Below are positions 50,378 to 59,460 of a DNA stretch of 64,000 nucleotides, one piece after another (position 1 is the stretch's first letter; each line of letters starts with the position of its first letter). The notes beneath the pieces were generated by a model, which was not told the DNA's origin, made no database searches, and was given only the letters and a program-made list of their open reading frames with translations. The position numbers and the translations under genes are program-made. This DNA is from Phycisphaeraceae bacterium (lineage in GTDB: Bacteria; Planctomycetota; Phycisphaerae; Phycisphaerales; UBA1924), in the NCBI GenBank assembly GCA_020639195.1, contig JACKHB010000005.1, positions 62,001 through 126,000 of the forward strand. Direction: 5' to 3'.

Positions 50378-51487
50378 ATGGCGCAGGACTGGGTGGATGT
50401 CGGCTCGGCCGAGGAACTGGCGGGCGAGCCGCTGCGCCAGGTGATGGTCGGGCGAACAAAGGTCGCGCTGGTCTGGCGCGATGGGGTGTTCAGCGCGATC
50501 TCGGGCGTGTGCAACCACGTGGGCGGGCCGCTGGGGCACGGGCGGCTCGACGGCGAGTACGTGGTGTGCCCCTGGCACAACTGGAAGTTCCACTGCCGCA
50601 CGGGCGAGGGCGAGCCGGGGTACGAGGAGGACCGGGTCCCGTCGTACGAGGTGCGCATCGAGGGCGGGCGGGTGCTGGTGTGCGCTGAGGCCGCGACGGG
50701 CCGGAGTAAGAAGAAGCACCCGCCGCACCCGCTGACGAGGATCACGGTGCGGGGCGAGCCGGGGGGCATCGCGATCGATGCGCCGCTTCGCGTGGCGGGG
50801 ATCTCGACGACGAACATGGACGTGGCGAACCCGAGGTTCTCGACCAGCGAGGCGCTGCTGGAGGCGTCGCTGGAGCGGGCGCGAGAGCGCAGCGCCGAGA
50901 CGAGGCTGATCCGGCTGGCCGAGCTGTCGTTCCGGCACTGCGAGGGGTACTACAGCAAGAGCGCGCACGCCTGCACGTGGCCCTGCTCGATCACGCAGAT
51001 GGACCCCAAGGACCAGATGGACCGCGTGTACGAGGCGGTGGTGCAGTGGGCGGACGTGATCCTGGTGGCCACGCCGATCCGCTGGGGCGCGCCCAGCAGC
51101 CTGTACGCCAAGATGGTCGAGCGGATGAACTGCGTGCAGAACCAGGAGACCATCGCCAACAGGGTGCTCATGCGTCACAAGACCGCGGCGTTCATCGTGA
51201 CCGGTGGTCAGGACAACGTGCAGGCGGTGGTGGGGCAGATGCTGACGTTCTTTGGCGAGCTGGGCTGCCAGTTCCCGCCGTTTCCGTTCATCGCGCACTC
51301 CCGCGGCTGGTCGGCCGAGGACATGGAGCGCAACGTCGAGGTGGTGCGGGGGAGCACGCAGCTTCGCGAGGGCGCGCGGGCGCTGATGGACCGATGCCTC
51401 GAGACCAGCGAGGTGCTGATCGGGCGGAAGATCGGGGGCGAGCGGCCGGTTCGCGGCGGGCGCAAGGCCCACAGCGAGCGGGAGTGA
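50378..51487 (+). CDS. Fusion of Rieske [2Fe-2S] domain with FMN-reductase flavodoxin-like domain
   Basis: 369 residues. Residues 1-105 form a Rieske domain: Cys45-x-His47 ('CNHVGG') and Cys64-x-x-His67 ('CPWHNWKFH'). A basic linker (about 107-125) leads to an NADPH-dependent FMN reductase-like domain (about 138-330), seen by 'LRVAGISTTNMDVANPRFS', 'DQMDRVYEAVVQWADVILVA' and 'TPIRWGAPSSLYAKMVERM'. Three Cys (residues 188-204, CX10CX3C) replace the usual reductase insert and could hold a metal site. The protein has both iron-sulfur and flavin sites, so an electron-transfer role is likely. Confidence 0.85.
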   Translation: MAQDWVDVGSAEELAGEPLRQVMVGRTKVALVWRDGVFSAISGVCNHVGGPLGHGRLDGEYVVCPWHNWKFHCRTGEGEPGYEEDRVPSYEVRIEGGRVLVCAEAATGRSKKKHPPHPLTRITVRGEPGGIAIDAPLRVAGISTTNMDVANPRFSTSEALLEASLERARERSAETRLIRLAELSFRHCEGYYSKSAHACTWPCSITQMDPKDQMDRVYEAVVQWADVILVATPIRWGAPSSLYAKMVERMNCVQNQETIANRVLMRHKTAAFIVTGGQDNVQAVVGQMLTFFGELGCQFPPFPFIAHSRGWSAEDMERNVEVVRGSTQLREGARALMDRCLETSEVLIGRKIGGERPVRGGRKAHSERE

Positions 51488-51572
51488 CTCGGCCCGGCTC
51501 GACTGCGAACAATCCCGACCTCCGCGCCGGGGCGTCCCCGGGCGCGGGTGGGCTTGACGGAAGGGCAGCGCG

Positions 51573-52940
51573 ATGGTGGCCGAGGGAGCGTCGTTTCACT
51601 GGGAGCCCCAGCCGTGGGGGCAGCGGATCCTCGACGGGATCGTCGAGCGATTCCTGTCGCGCAACGAGCTTGCGGGGGTGATGAGCGAGCGGATGCGCGC
51701 CGAGACGGGCACGCGGTTCTTCGATTGGATCGACTTCATCGCGGCGCCGGAGGAGGGAGATCTGGCGGCGACGCTGAGCGCCTCGGGGTTCGTGGAACGG
51801 GCCGAGCCGGGTGCGCCGCGCTGCTTCCGGCATCCAGGGGCCTTGTTCCCGCCGGTGCTGCTCGAGCGCGGGCCCACGATCCGCGTCGGCATCAAGGTCG
51901 AGAGCGTCGCGGATTTCGCGTCCGCGTGGACCGTGCCCAACGACCACGTGATCCAGGGCGAGCCGTGGTCGCGCCTGAGGCGGGTGTGCGCCGCGTACGG
52001 CGACAACGCCGAGCTCTGGGCTGTGGAGCGGCACGGGTACGGCTCGTTCGAGTGCGCAGAGCCCGACACGGCGCGCAGCGTGCTGACGCTGCGGCATCTC
52101 GAGTGCTTCCGGCGGAGGCTGCGCCTGTGGGACGATGAGGATCGCGGCTTCGCACGGGCGAACGCGCTGGTGGACGCGTCGATCGCCGATCTCGGGGTGG
52201 ACCTCACGTGCGACCTGTTCTTTGCGAGCGAGCGCGAATACTGGCAGCGCCGCAACCGCGCCGGGCAGGTGCAGAAGGCGCGCCAGGACCGGCTCGGCCT
52301 GGGGTGGGCCAACCACGACCACCACACGTTCCGCTCCAGCCGGCGGAACTTCCGTCGGCTGGTCGCGCTGCTGGAGAAGCTCGGGTTCGGCTGCCGCGAG
52401 CGGTTCTACGCCGGCCAGGAGGCGGGCTGGGGCGCGCAGGTGCTCGAGCAGCCGGTGTGCGGGCTGACGGTGTTTGCCGATGTGGACCTCTCGCCCGAGG
52501 AGGTGGCGGGCAACTTCGCGCACGAAACACTCCGCACGCGCGAGGAGCTTGGCACCGTGGGCCTGTGGTGTGGGCTGCACGGCGAGAGCATCCTGCAGGC
52601 GGGCATGCACCACCTCGAGTGCCAGTTCGATCATGCCGCCCTGCGCGAGCAGCTGAGCGCCGTGGGCATCCAGACCATGGCGCCGTTTACCGACTTCGAC
52701 TTCCTCAAGCAGGCGTTCACGCAGGGCGAGCGCTGGCCGGTGGATGGGGCGAGGATCGACCGGTTGCAGGAGGCCGGGCTCATCACCGCGATGCAGGCGT
52801 ACGACTTCCGCACGCAAGGGGCCATCGGCTCGCACCTCGAGAACCTCGAGCGTCACGACGGATACAAGGGGTTCAACCAGCACGGCGTGAGCGACATCAT
52901 CAGCCGGACGGATCCGAGGAAGCAGCCGCTGCAGGCGTAG
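51573..52940 (+). CDS. Conserved-looking protein of unknown function, 455 residues
   Basis: Soluble, without signal peptide or membrane helix. It has balanced composition and several His and Cys, for example 'GWANHDHHTFRSSRRNFRRL' and 'GLWCGLHGESILQAGMHHLE'. The C-terminus 'QHGVSDIISRTDPRKQPL' is distinctive. The amount of conserved-type aromatic and charged sequence suggests an enzyme. I do not recognise a family. It begins 85 bases after the Rieske-flavodoxin gene and may share its operon. Its end overlaps the RND gene by 41 bases. Confidence 0.65.
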   Translation: MVAEGASFHWEPQPWGQRILDGIVERFLSRNELAGVMSERMRAETGTRFFDWIDFIAAPEEGDLAATLSASGFVERAEPGAPRCFRHPGALFPPVLLERGPTIRVGIKVESVADFASAWTVPNDHVIQGEPWSRLRRVCAAYGDNAELWAVERHGYGSFECAEPDTARSVLTLRHLECFRRRLRLWDDEDRGFARANALVDASIADLGVDLTCDLFFASEREYWQRRNRAGQVQKARQDRLGLGWANHDHHTFRSSRRNFRRLVALLEKLGFGCRERFYAGQEAGWGAQVLEQPVCGLTVFADVDLSPEEVAGNFAHETLRTREELGTVGLWCGLHGESILQAGMHHLECQFDHAALREQLSAVGIQTMAPFTDFDFLKQAFTQGERWPVDGARIDRLQEAGLITAMQAYDFRTQGAIGSHLENLERHDGYKGFNQHGVSDIISRTDPRKQPLQA

Positions 52941-55137
52941 CGCGTGGCCGCCACAGCCACGCGATCAGCGCGGGCAGCAGGATCAGGTCTCCGGCCAGCG
53001 CCACCGCCATGGCGATCATGGCCAGGCCGCCGAACACGCGGATCAGCGGCATCGAACTGATGAGCGTGGCGCTGAAGCCGCCGATGAGGATGGCGGTGGT
53101 GGTGACCAGGGCGGACCCGACGCCCAGCATCGAGGCGCGGACCGCGGGCGCGACCTGTCCGAGGCGCTCGTGCTCGCGACGCGTCCACGTCAGCACGTGG
53201 ATCGTGTCGTCCACCGCGATGCCCAGGCACACGCACAGCGCCACCACGGCGGTGAGATCGAGCTGACGGCCGACCGCGCCCAGCACCGCGAGCACCGCCA
53301 GGATCGGGATCGCGTTGGGAATGACGCTCAGCACCCCCAGCACCAGCGATCGCTCGCTGATGCCGATGACGACCACGATGATGATGCCCGCAAGTCCGAG
53401 GCTGACCAGCATGTTGCGAATGATCTCCTCGGCCGCCTGACCGATCGCGATCGGATTCCCCGCGAGCGTCAGACGCACGCCCGGGTGACGGGACTCGATC
53501 GCGCGCAGGGTGGAGGCAAGCCTGGAGAGCGGCGCCGCGTGCGCCGCCGCGCCCACATCGGGCAGGCTCGTGCGCACAAGCGCCCGGCGCAGGTCCTCGC
53601 GAACCAGCCCGGCGCGCAGATCGGCGGTGTGCGCGCCCAAGAGGCGTGAGATCGCGCCATCACCGCTCCCACCCCCAATGGCGACGTGCGAGAGCACCGG
53701 GCCGAACATCGATTCCTCTCGGATCGCCTGTCCGACCTCGGCGACCGCGGACCGGACCTCCGGAGCGTCGGCCGACAGTCCTTCATCCCACTGCACCAGC
53801 ACCAGCGTCGAGAGCATGCCCCCAAACGACTCATCGATCAGCTCGATGCCGCGGGCCGCATCGGCGCCCGAGGGGATGGCCTCGCGCACCAGTGCATCGG
53901 GTCTGGCGCGCATCGCGCCCAGCACGAGCACGCCGGTGAGGACAATGCCGACGATCGAGATGGATCTCGCGTGTCGAAGCAGCCAGTTCAGAGGCGCAAC
54001 AACCGGGCGAGAAGGGCGCTGCACCCAATCCAGGCGAGGCCTGCCCAGCCGGCGTCCCAGCCCCGTGCCCAGCGCCAGCGGCAGCACGGTGATGACGGCG
54101 AGAAACGTCAGGCACGCGCCGCCCGCGGCCGCGATGCCGAATCGGCGCAGCAGTTCCTGGTTCGTGAACGCCAGCGACGCCAGGCCGATCGCGGTCGTCA
54201 GGCTCGTCAGGAAGCACGCCGGCCCGATGCGGGCGAGCGCACGCACCGCGCCCTGGCGCGGCGTGAGCCCCTCGCCGATGCCGCGCCGCGCCTCGAACAC
54301 CAGATGCACGGAGTCGGTGAACCCGATGATGAGTACGAGGTCTGTGATCACGGCGTTGACCGGGTTCAGCGGCTCGCCGACCAGCCCGAGGGCTCCCAGC
54401 GTCCAGGCGGTGCCGAGCATCGCACTCATCGTGCACAAGACCACCGGCACCAGAGAACGGAACAGCACGAGTGCAACCGTCATCCCGGCCACGTTCCCGA
54501 GCACGAAGAAGAGCACCTGGTCCGAGCCCATGGAGAGCAGCAACTCGCGCCGAATGACGGGCAAGCCGGTCAGCACGACCTCGACACCATCGGGCGGGTC
54601 GTAGCCCCCGAGCCGGCGCACGAGCTCATCGGTCGAGCCCGAGGCGAGCGGATGCTCTCGCGACAACGACACGACCACGAGCGCCGAGCGAGAATCGGCC
54701 GACACCAGCCGCCCCGCGATCAACGGGTTGGCCTGCGCCGTCCGGCGCATGGCCTCGATCTCATCCTCCTCCGCGCCCTCCGCCGGCAGCAGCGTGAGCC
54801 CCGGAGCCGACCGCGGCGCCGGCGACACAAGGCTCCGCACGCGCCACGGGCCCTCCGCCAGCACGGCGGTCACCTCGCGCAGCGCCCGCGCCGCGGCTCC
54901 CGCGAACACGTCCTCCCCGCGCACCACCACGTATCCCTCGGCATCGTCCGACCCGAACTGCGCGTACAGCTCTTCCATCCGCTCGATGTGCCCCGAGTCG
55001 GCCCGGAACAGGTCCCGCAGATTCGAATTGAAGCGCAGCCGCGTCAGACCGATCGCAGCGCACAGCGTGATGAGCAACACCGCGATGACGACGGCGAGCC
55101 GATGCCGATCGAACCACGTTGCGAGGGTGTGCCGCAT
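52900..55137 (-). CDS. RND superfamily exporter (MMPL/HpnN-like)
   Basis: 745 residues from the ATG 55137; an in-frame TTG at 55194 directly follows the stop of the upstream gene and would add 19 residues. The two halves each have a first membrane helix, a periplasmic loop and five helices. The motif-like 'GFTDSVHLVFEARRGIGEG' and its second-half twin 'GIAVDDTIHVLTWTRREHER' are typical of MMPL/RND lipid exporters. It probably moves a lipid or hydrophobic compound by proton motive force. It is in a two-gene operon with a lipoprotein. Confidence 0.88.
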   Translation of the reverse strand: MRHTLATWFDRHRLAVVIAVLLITLCAAIGLTRLRFNSNLRDLFRADSGHIERMEELYAQFGSDDAEGYVVVRGEDVFAGAAARALREVTAVLAEGPWRVRSLVSPAPRSAPGLTLLPAEGAEEDEIEAMRRTAQANPLIAGRLVSADSRSALVVVSLSREHPLASGSTDELVRRLGGYDPPDGVEVVLTGLPVIRRELLLSMGSDQVLFFVLGNVAGMTVALVLFRSLVPVVLCTMSAMLGTAWTLGALGLVGEPLNPVNAVITDLVLIIGFTDSVHLVFEARRGIGEGLTPRQGAVRALARIGPACFLTSLTTAIGLASLAFTNQELLRRFGIAAAGGACLTFLAVITVLPLALGTGLGRRLGRPRLDWVQRPSRPVVAPLNWLLRHARSISIVGIVLTGVLVLGAMRARPDALVREAIPSGADAARGIELIDESFGGMLSTLVLVQWDEGLSADAPEVRSAVAEVGQAIREESMFGPVLSHVAIGGGSGDGAISRLLGAHTADLRAGLVREDLRRALVRTSLPDVGAAAHAAPLSRLASTLRAIESRHPGVRLTLAGNPIAIGQAAEEIIRNMLVSLGLAGIIIVVVIGISERSLVLGVLSVIPNAIPILAVLAVLGAVGRQLDLTAVVALCVCLGIAVDDTIHVLTWTRREHERLGQVAPAVRASMLGVGSALVTTTAILIGGFSATLISSMPLIRVFGGLAMIAMAVALAGDLILLPALIAWLWRPRATPAAAASSDPSG

Positions 55138-55194
55138 CGTCGCTCGACCCCGTGGATCCGCTCGCTCGATCGCGCCGCCGCAAAACGGCCCCAA

Positions 55195-55896
55195 TCAGCC
55201 CTCGCGGAGCACCTCGCGGAACCGCTCTCGAAGATTCTCCGCGGTGACCCGGCCGCTGGAGACCTCGTCGTACAGGCGATCGCTGGCCCGCCCCAGCGCC
55301 GTCAGCGCTTCCTCGAGCGCATCCATGGCGCGCATGTTCTGCGCCAGCGCCTCCGCCGTCATGGGCTTGCCCAGATACCACCGCCCATCGACCTTCTGCA
55401 GGTCGCACAGCGGCCGCTCATCGACGAACACCTGCGCCGTCGTCCCGTCCTGCACGACCCGGTATCGCTCCATGTCGAACGGCTTGTTCGCAAAGTCCAT
55501 CACCGCCGACGGCGACTTCATCCCCGACCCGCCCTGTGCCAGCAGCATCATGACGTCCGGGTCGCCAAACAGCCTCGCCGTCATGTGTCCCTGGGCCACC
55601 TCGGTGAACGCCTCGCCGCTGGCCTCTCCAAGCCGCTCCGCCACAAACGTCTGAGCCCTGTCCCGCTTCTTCGAACCCTCGTGCTCGCCGATCGCCGTCG
55701 ATCGCTTCCACAGCTCGCGCGCATCGGGCGGGTGCATCGCCAGCACCCGCTCTCTGCTCCCGCCCCGCAGGCGGCCGTGCAGATCGCGCAGCGCCTTCTC
55801 CGGCGTGTCGTTGACCGATCGCTCGCAACCCGACAGCAGGCCCGCGGGAGCCGCGCACAGCACCAGAGCCATCAAGATGCCCGCCAACCTGATCAT
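55195..55896 (-). CDS. Lipoprotein encoded upstream of the RND exporter
   Basis: 233 residues from the ATG 55896. The signal peptide ends in Leu-Ser-Gly-Cys27. The mature part is a helical, charged protein ('DTPEKALRDLHGRLRGGSRE', 'YDEVSSGRVTAENLRERFRE'). Its place directly before the RND gene (stop and TTG adjoining) is like that of the substrate-binding partner (for example HpnM or Ttg2D-like proteins) in lipid-export operons. The sequence itself is not clearly of that family. The partner role is inference. Confidence 0.72.
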   Translation of the reverse strand: MIRLAGILMALVLCAAPAGLLSGCERSVNDTPEKALRDLHGRLRGGSRERVLAMHPPDARELWKRSTAIGEHEGSKKRDRAQTFVAERLGEASGEAFTEVAQGHMTARLFGDPDVMMLLAQGGSGMKSPSAVMDFANKPFDMERYRVVQDGTTAQVFVDERPLCDLQKVDGRWYLGKPMTAEALAQNMRAMDALEEALTALGRASDRLYDEVSSGRVTAENLRERFREVLREG

Positions 55897-56005
55897 GCGT
55901 CCCCGTTCCCCGCCCAGACTCAGCCCCACCCCGTTCCGCCCCACTCAAACTCCACCCGCCTCTCCGAGGGTAGCCTTTCCCCACACCACGCCCCGGAGCG
56001 CCCCG

Positions 56006-56404
56006 ATGCAGAACTGGCAGGTAGACCATCGCGGCATGCCCGCCGGACGCGAACTCCGCGAGGGCTACGAGGTCTCGCCGCGAGATGCCCACGCCCTCAT
56101 CTCCCGCGGCGCCACGCTCATCGACTGCCGCACCGACGCCGAGTGGGTCGCCGTGCGTCTCGACGGCGCCGTCCACATCCCCTTGCACGAACTCGAAGCC
56201 CGCGCCGACGAGATCGAGGGCGAGCCCGTCCTGGTCATCTGCCACCACGGCGTGCGCTCACTGCGCGCCGCCATGGCCCTCCAGGCCCTGGGCATCGACT
56301 CCGCCCGCTCGGTCGTCGGCGGCATCGACCTGTGGTCGGTCGTCGTCGATCCGAGCGTCAAGCGCTACGAGCGCCAGGGCGCCCTCTGCCGCATCGTCGA
56401 TTGA
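56006..56404 (+). CDS. Rhodanese-domain protein
   Basis: 132 residues, started at the ATG 56006. The single rhodanese domain has 'SPRDAHALISRGATLIDCRT' and the active Cys79 in 'VICHHGVRSLRAA' (CHHGVRS). It could transfer sulfur or serve as a persulfide carrier. It is divergent from the RND lipoprotein gene, 109 bases between, and ends 15 bases before the convergent isomerase gene. Confidence 0.88.
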   Translation: MQNWQVDHRGMPAGRELREGYEVSPRDAHALISRGATLIDCRTDAEWVAVRLDGAVHIPLHELEARADEIEGEPVLVICHHGVRSLRAAMALQALGIDSARSVVGGIDLWSVVVDPSVKRYERQGALCRIVD

Positions 56405-56419
56405 CCGCGTCCGCGCCCC

Positions 56420-57271
56420 TCACACCGCCGCGTGCTGGTTCGTCGCGCCCGGATGCGCCCCCGCGATCCGCGACGCCGCGCTGGCCAGCGCGTTGGTCGG
56501 ATCATCGAGCCCCGCCGACCACAGCCGGTCGTACTCGAACACCACCGTCCCCGCGAACCCAGCGCCCCGCAGCGCCTCGAGCGTCCGCAAACTCCCGCAC
56601 TCGCCCTCGCCCAGCGGCGCCGGTGATCCCCCATGCGACTCGCGCAGCTTCACCGTCGCCAGCTTGTCGCCCAGCACGCCCATCGCCGTGTCCAGCGATT
56701 CGCCCGCACTCGCGCCCACCGCCGGCGAGTACGCCGCGAACAGCAGGTTGTCCCGGTCCGCCCGCTCGATCAGGTCCGCCAGCGCGCCCGCCGTCTCGAA
56801 CGACCCGCCGTTCTCGATCAGCGTCCGCACACCCTTGTGCCGGCAGTGATCCACCACCATCGTCAATCGTTCCGCGATCCGCCGCGCGCACGCCTTGAGC
56901 GATTCGCTCCCGTGCCGGCGGAACCCGAATACCCGCACGCACTCGCACTCCATCGCGCTCGCCAGGTCCACCATCCGCCGACCCTGCCGCACCGCCCGCT
57001 CCTGATCCATCAGCACCCGCCCCAGCACCGGCGGCCGGATCGGATCATCGAACGTCAGCGACGTCGCCAGCGAGTGGATCGCCACGCCCCGCGCGTGAAA
57101 CAGGCCCGCGGTCTTGGCCGGGTCCGTGTGCGCCGGCTCGCACACAAGCTGCGATGGCCCGAACCCGAACGTCCGAAGCTCCACCGCGTGGAACCGCGCC
57201 CGGCCCGCAACCTGTGCGACCTTCGACAGGCTCCACTCCGGACAGGCAATCGTGCTGAAGGCTGATCTCAT
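56420..57271 (-). CDS. Sugar phosphate isomerase/epimerase-like TIM-barrel protein
   Basis: 283 residues. The AP endonuclease 2/xylose isomerase-like TIM barrel is shown by the start 'MRSAFSTIACPEWSLSKVAQ', 'CECVRVFGFRRHGSESLKAC', 'RTLIENGGSFETAGALADLI' and 'GTVVFEYDRLWSAGLDDP'. Metal ligands would be the Glu of 'LIENGG', His/Asp in the middle and the Glu of 'VFEYD'. The sugar substrate is unknown. Confidence 0.78.
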   Translation of the reverse strand: MRSAFSTIACPEWSLSKVAQVAGRARFHAVELRTFGFGPSQLVCEPAHTDPAKTAGLFHARGVAIHSLATSLTFDDPIRPPVLGRVLMDQERAVRQGRRMVDLASAMECECVRVFGFRRHGSESLKACARRIAERLTMVVDHCRHKGVRTLIENGGSFETAGALADLIERADRDNLLFAAYSPAVGASAGESLDTAMGVLGDKLATVKLRESHGGSPAPLGEGECGSLRTLEALRGAGFAGTVVFEYDRLWSAGLDDPTNALASAASRIAGAHPGATNQHAAV

Positions 57272-57510
57272 GGCGTCTCGCTCGCGAAGGGCACAGGATA
57301 TGCGGGCCTTGCGATCCCCGCCCGCTCCGCCCCGCCGCGCACGCTCACGCCCCAGTCTCGCCCCCCCACGTGACACACCCGTTACCACCGTTTCCCCCTC
57401 ACATCGCCGCCGACGGGATGACTCGCCCCATCCCCGACCGTTCGACACGCTGAAGGGTTGGAGGCAACCCGCGGCCCGATGGTGGGCACGCACGCCTCCG
57501 GGGTGATGCC

Positions 57511-57762
57511 ATGCGACGACGCGAGCGGAGCTCGCGGGGGGCAATGGGGCTGGGATTGAGCGCCGCGGCAGTCGCGCTCACGGGCTGCGGCGGTTGGTCG
57601 GCCAGGGACGAGGCCATGCTCATCGATCGCCTCCGCTTCCCCGCCGATCAGGGCGACGGCAGCCTCGTCGCGCTCTCCATGCCAGAGCCCGACGGCGTCG
57701 AACTCGCCTGGTGGGAGGAGCCCGTCTCGACCACCATCATCGTGATGGTCGACGGCCAATAG
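57511..57762 (+). CDS. Small lipoprotein, 83 residues
   Basis: The signal peptide ends in the lipobox Leu-Thr-Gly-Cys26. The mature part is only about 57 residues, with acidic patches ('DRLRFPADQGDGSLVALSMP') and 'VSTTIIVMVDGQ' at the end. No family recognised. It precedes kynA by 66 bases. The stretch 57272-57510 before it shows no clear feature. Confidence 0.65.
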   Translation: MRRRERSSRGAMGLGLSAAAVALTGCGGWSARDEAMLIDRLRFPADQGDGSLVALSMPEPDGVELAWWEEPVSTTIIVMVDGQ

Positions 57763-57827
57763 CGCCCAACGCGCCTCCGGCGATGTAGGATCGCCCGTGC
57801 GGGATGGACCCCGCGCGGGGAGGATCC

Positions 57828-58664
57828 ATGGCCCAGCGACCCCTCGAGCCCGGCACCCGCACCGACCTCTCCTCGGGCATGACCTACGCCGGCTACCTCC
57901 GCCTCGACAAGGTCCTGAGCGCCCAGGAGCCCCGCTCCACTCCCGTCCACCACGACGAGATGCTCTTTATCATCCAGCACCAGACCTCCGAGCTCTGGTT
58001 CAAGCTGATGATCCACGAGCTCCGCGCCGCCATGGACCTCGTCGCCCGCGACCACCTCGAAGCCACCTTCAAGATCCTCGCCCGCGTCAAGCACATCCAG
58101 GCCCAGCTCACCAGCCAGTGGAGCGTCCTCGCCACACTCACCCCCAGCGAGTACACCCAGTTCCGCCACGTCCTGGGCAACGCCAGCGGCTTCCAGAGCC
58201 CCCAATACCGCCTCGTCGAGTTCCTGCTGGGCAACAAGGACCCCGCGATGCTCCGCATGCACCAGACCGAGGCCGTCTGGCACGAGCAGCTCGAGGCCGC
58301 CCTCAACGCCCCCAGCCTCTACGACGAGTTCCTGCGCTACCTCGCCCGCCACGGCCACGCCCTCCCCGCATCCGTCCTCGAGCGCGACATCACCCGCGCC
58401 CACCCCGCCGATCCCGCGATCATCGCCGTCCTCCGCGCCATCTACCGCCACCCCGACTCGCACTGGGACGAGTACGAGATGTGCGAGAAACTCCTCGACG
58501 TCGACGAGCAGTTCGCCCTCTGGCGCTTCCGACACCTCAAGGTCGTCTCTCGCATCATCGGCATGAAACGCGGCACCGGCGGCACCTCCGGCGCTCCCTT
58601 CCTCCGCCAGATGATCGACCACGTCTTCTTCCCCGAACTCTGGGACGTGCGGACCGAACTGTGA
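57828..58664 (+). CDS. kynA: Tryptophan 2,3-dioxygenase
   Basis: 278 residues, started at the ATG behind GGGGAGG. It is a heme enzyme that opens the indole ring to N-formylkynurenine, the first step of the kynurenine pathway. Motifs: 'YAGYLRLDKVLSAQEP' and 'HHDEMLFIIQHQTSELWFKL' at the N-terminus, heme ligand His in 'RFRHLKVVSRIIGMKRGTG' followed by 'GTSGAPFLRQ'. No kynurenine formamidase or kynureninase is in the window. purN follows by 54 bases. Confidence 0.95.
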   Translation: MAQRPLEPGTRTDLSSGMTYAGYLRLDKVLSAQEPRSTPVHHDEMLFIIQHQTSELWFKLMIHELRAAMDLVARDHLEATFKILARVKHIQAQLTSQWSVLATLTPSEYTQFRHVLGNASGFQSPQYRLVEFLLGNKDPAMLRMHQTEAVWHEQLEAALNAPSLYDEFLRYLARHGHALPASVLERDITRAHPADPAIIAVLRAIYRHPDSHWDEYEMCEKLLDVDEQFALWRFRHLKVVSRIIGMKRGTGGTSGAPFLRQMIDHVFFPELWDVRTEL

Positions 58665-58718
58665 CCCCCCCCCCCATCCTTGAGCGCAAGCCCCAGTCCG
58701 CCGCCAAGCCCCCCGCAC

Positions 58719-59318
58719 ATGACCTTCAACTCCGCCGCCCTCCGCCTCAACCGCCCCCAGCGCCTCGCCGTCATGCTCTCCGGCGGCGGCCGCACGCTCC
58801 AGAACCTCTGCACTCGCCGCGCCGCCTTCAACGCCACCATCGATCTCGTCATCGCCGACCGCGACTGCCCCGGCCTGGCCATCGCCCAGTCCCTGGGCAT
58901 CCCCGCCGTCCTCGAGCCCGGCGAGATCCCCGCGCCCCGCCTCGCCGACATCCTCAGCACCCACCGCATCGACCTCGTCTGCCTCGCCGGCTACCTCCGC
59001 CTGGTCGAGATCCCCCCCGATCAGCGCATCCTCAACATCCACCCCGCCCTGCTGCCCCGCCACGGCGGCCGCGGCATGCACGGCCTCCACGTCCACTGGG
59101 CCGTCCTCGCCTCGGGCGATCGCCTCTCCGGCTGCACCGTCCACTTCTGCGATGACCACTACGACCGCGGCGAGATCGTCCTCCAGCGCACCTGCCCCGT
59201 CCTGCCCACCGACACCCCCGAATCCCTCGCAGCCCGCGTCTTCCAGCAGGAGTGCGATGCGTATCCCGCGGCCCTCGCGCTGGTGGTGGGGGAGGGGCGG
59301 CCGGGCGCGAAGGCCTGA
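58719..59318 (+). CDS. purN: Phosphoribosylglycinamide formyltransferase 1
   Basis: 199 residues from the ATG 58719; TTG at 58680 is in frame but gives a proline-rich extension with no match. It transfers a formyl group from 10-formyl-THF to GAR in purine synthesis. Diagnostic sequence: 'VMLSGGGRTLQNL', 'LAGYLRLV', 'ILNIHPALLPRHGGRGMHGL' and 'GCTVHFCDDHYDRGEIVLQR'. Catalytic Asn, His and Asp are in place. It lies 54 bases after kynA. Confidence 0.93.
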   Translation: MTFNSAALRLNRPQRLAVMLSGGGRTLQNLCTRRAAFNATIDLVIADRDCPGLAIAQSLGIPAVLEPGEIPAPRLADILSTHRIDLVCLAGYLRLVEIPPDQRILNIHPALLPRHGGRGMHGLHVHWAVLASGDRLSGCTVHFCDDHYDRGEIVLQRTCPVLPTDTPESLAARVFQQECDAYPAALALVVGEGRPGAKA

Positions 59319-59404
59319 CTGGAGGCCTGAGCGCGGGCGAGGGTGTTGGTTCGGGGACATGGGCATCGCAAGACGCCCCGCGCGCCCGCGAGTGCAATCG
59401 CACC

Positions 59405-59434
59405 TTCACATCAATCGTCACATCTCGTTAAAAT
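59405..59434 (+). promoter_or_regulatory. Likely promoter of the kinase-TPR gene
   Basis: TTCACA, 18 bases, TAAAAT, ending 27 bases before the ATG at 59461. A direct repeat of TCACATC (59406-59412 and 59418-59424) lies across the -35 region and spacer and could be a regulator site. The boxes are found by eye. Confidence 0.5.
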
Positions 59435-59460
59435 GACGGCTTTCCCGATGGAGACCGTCG

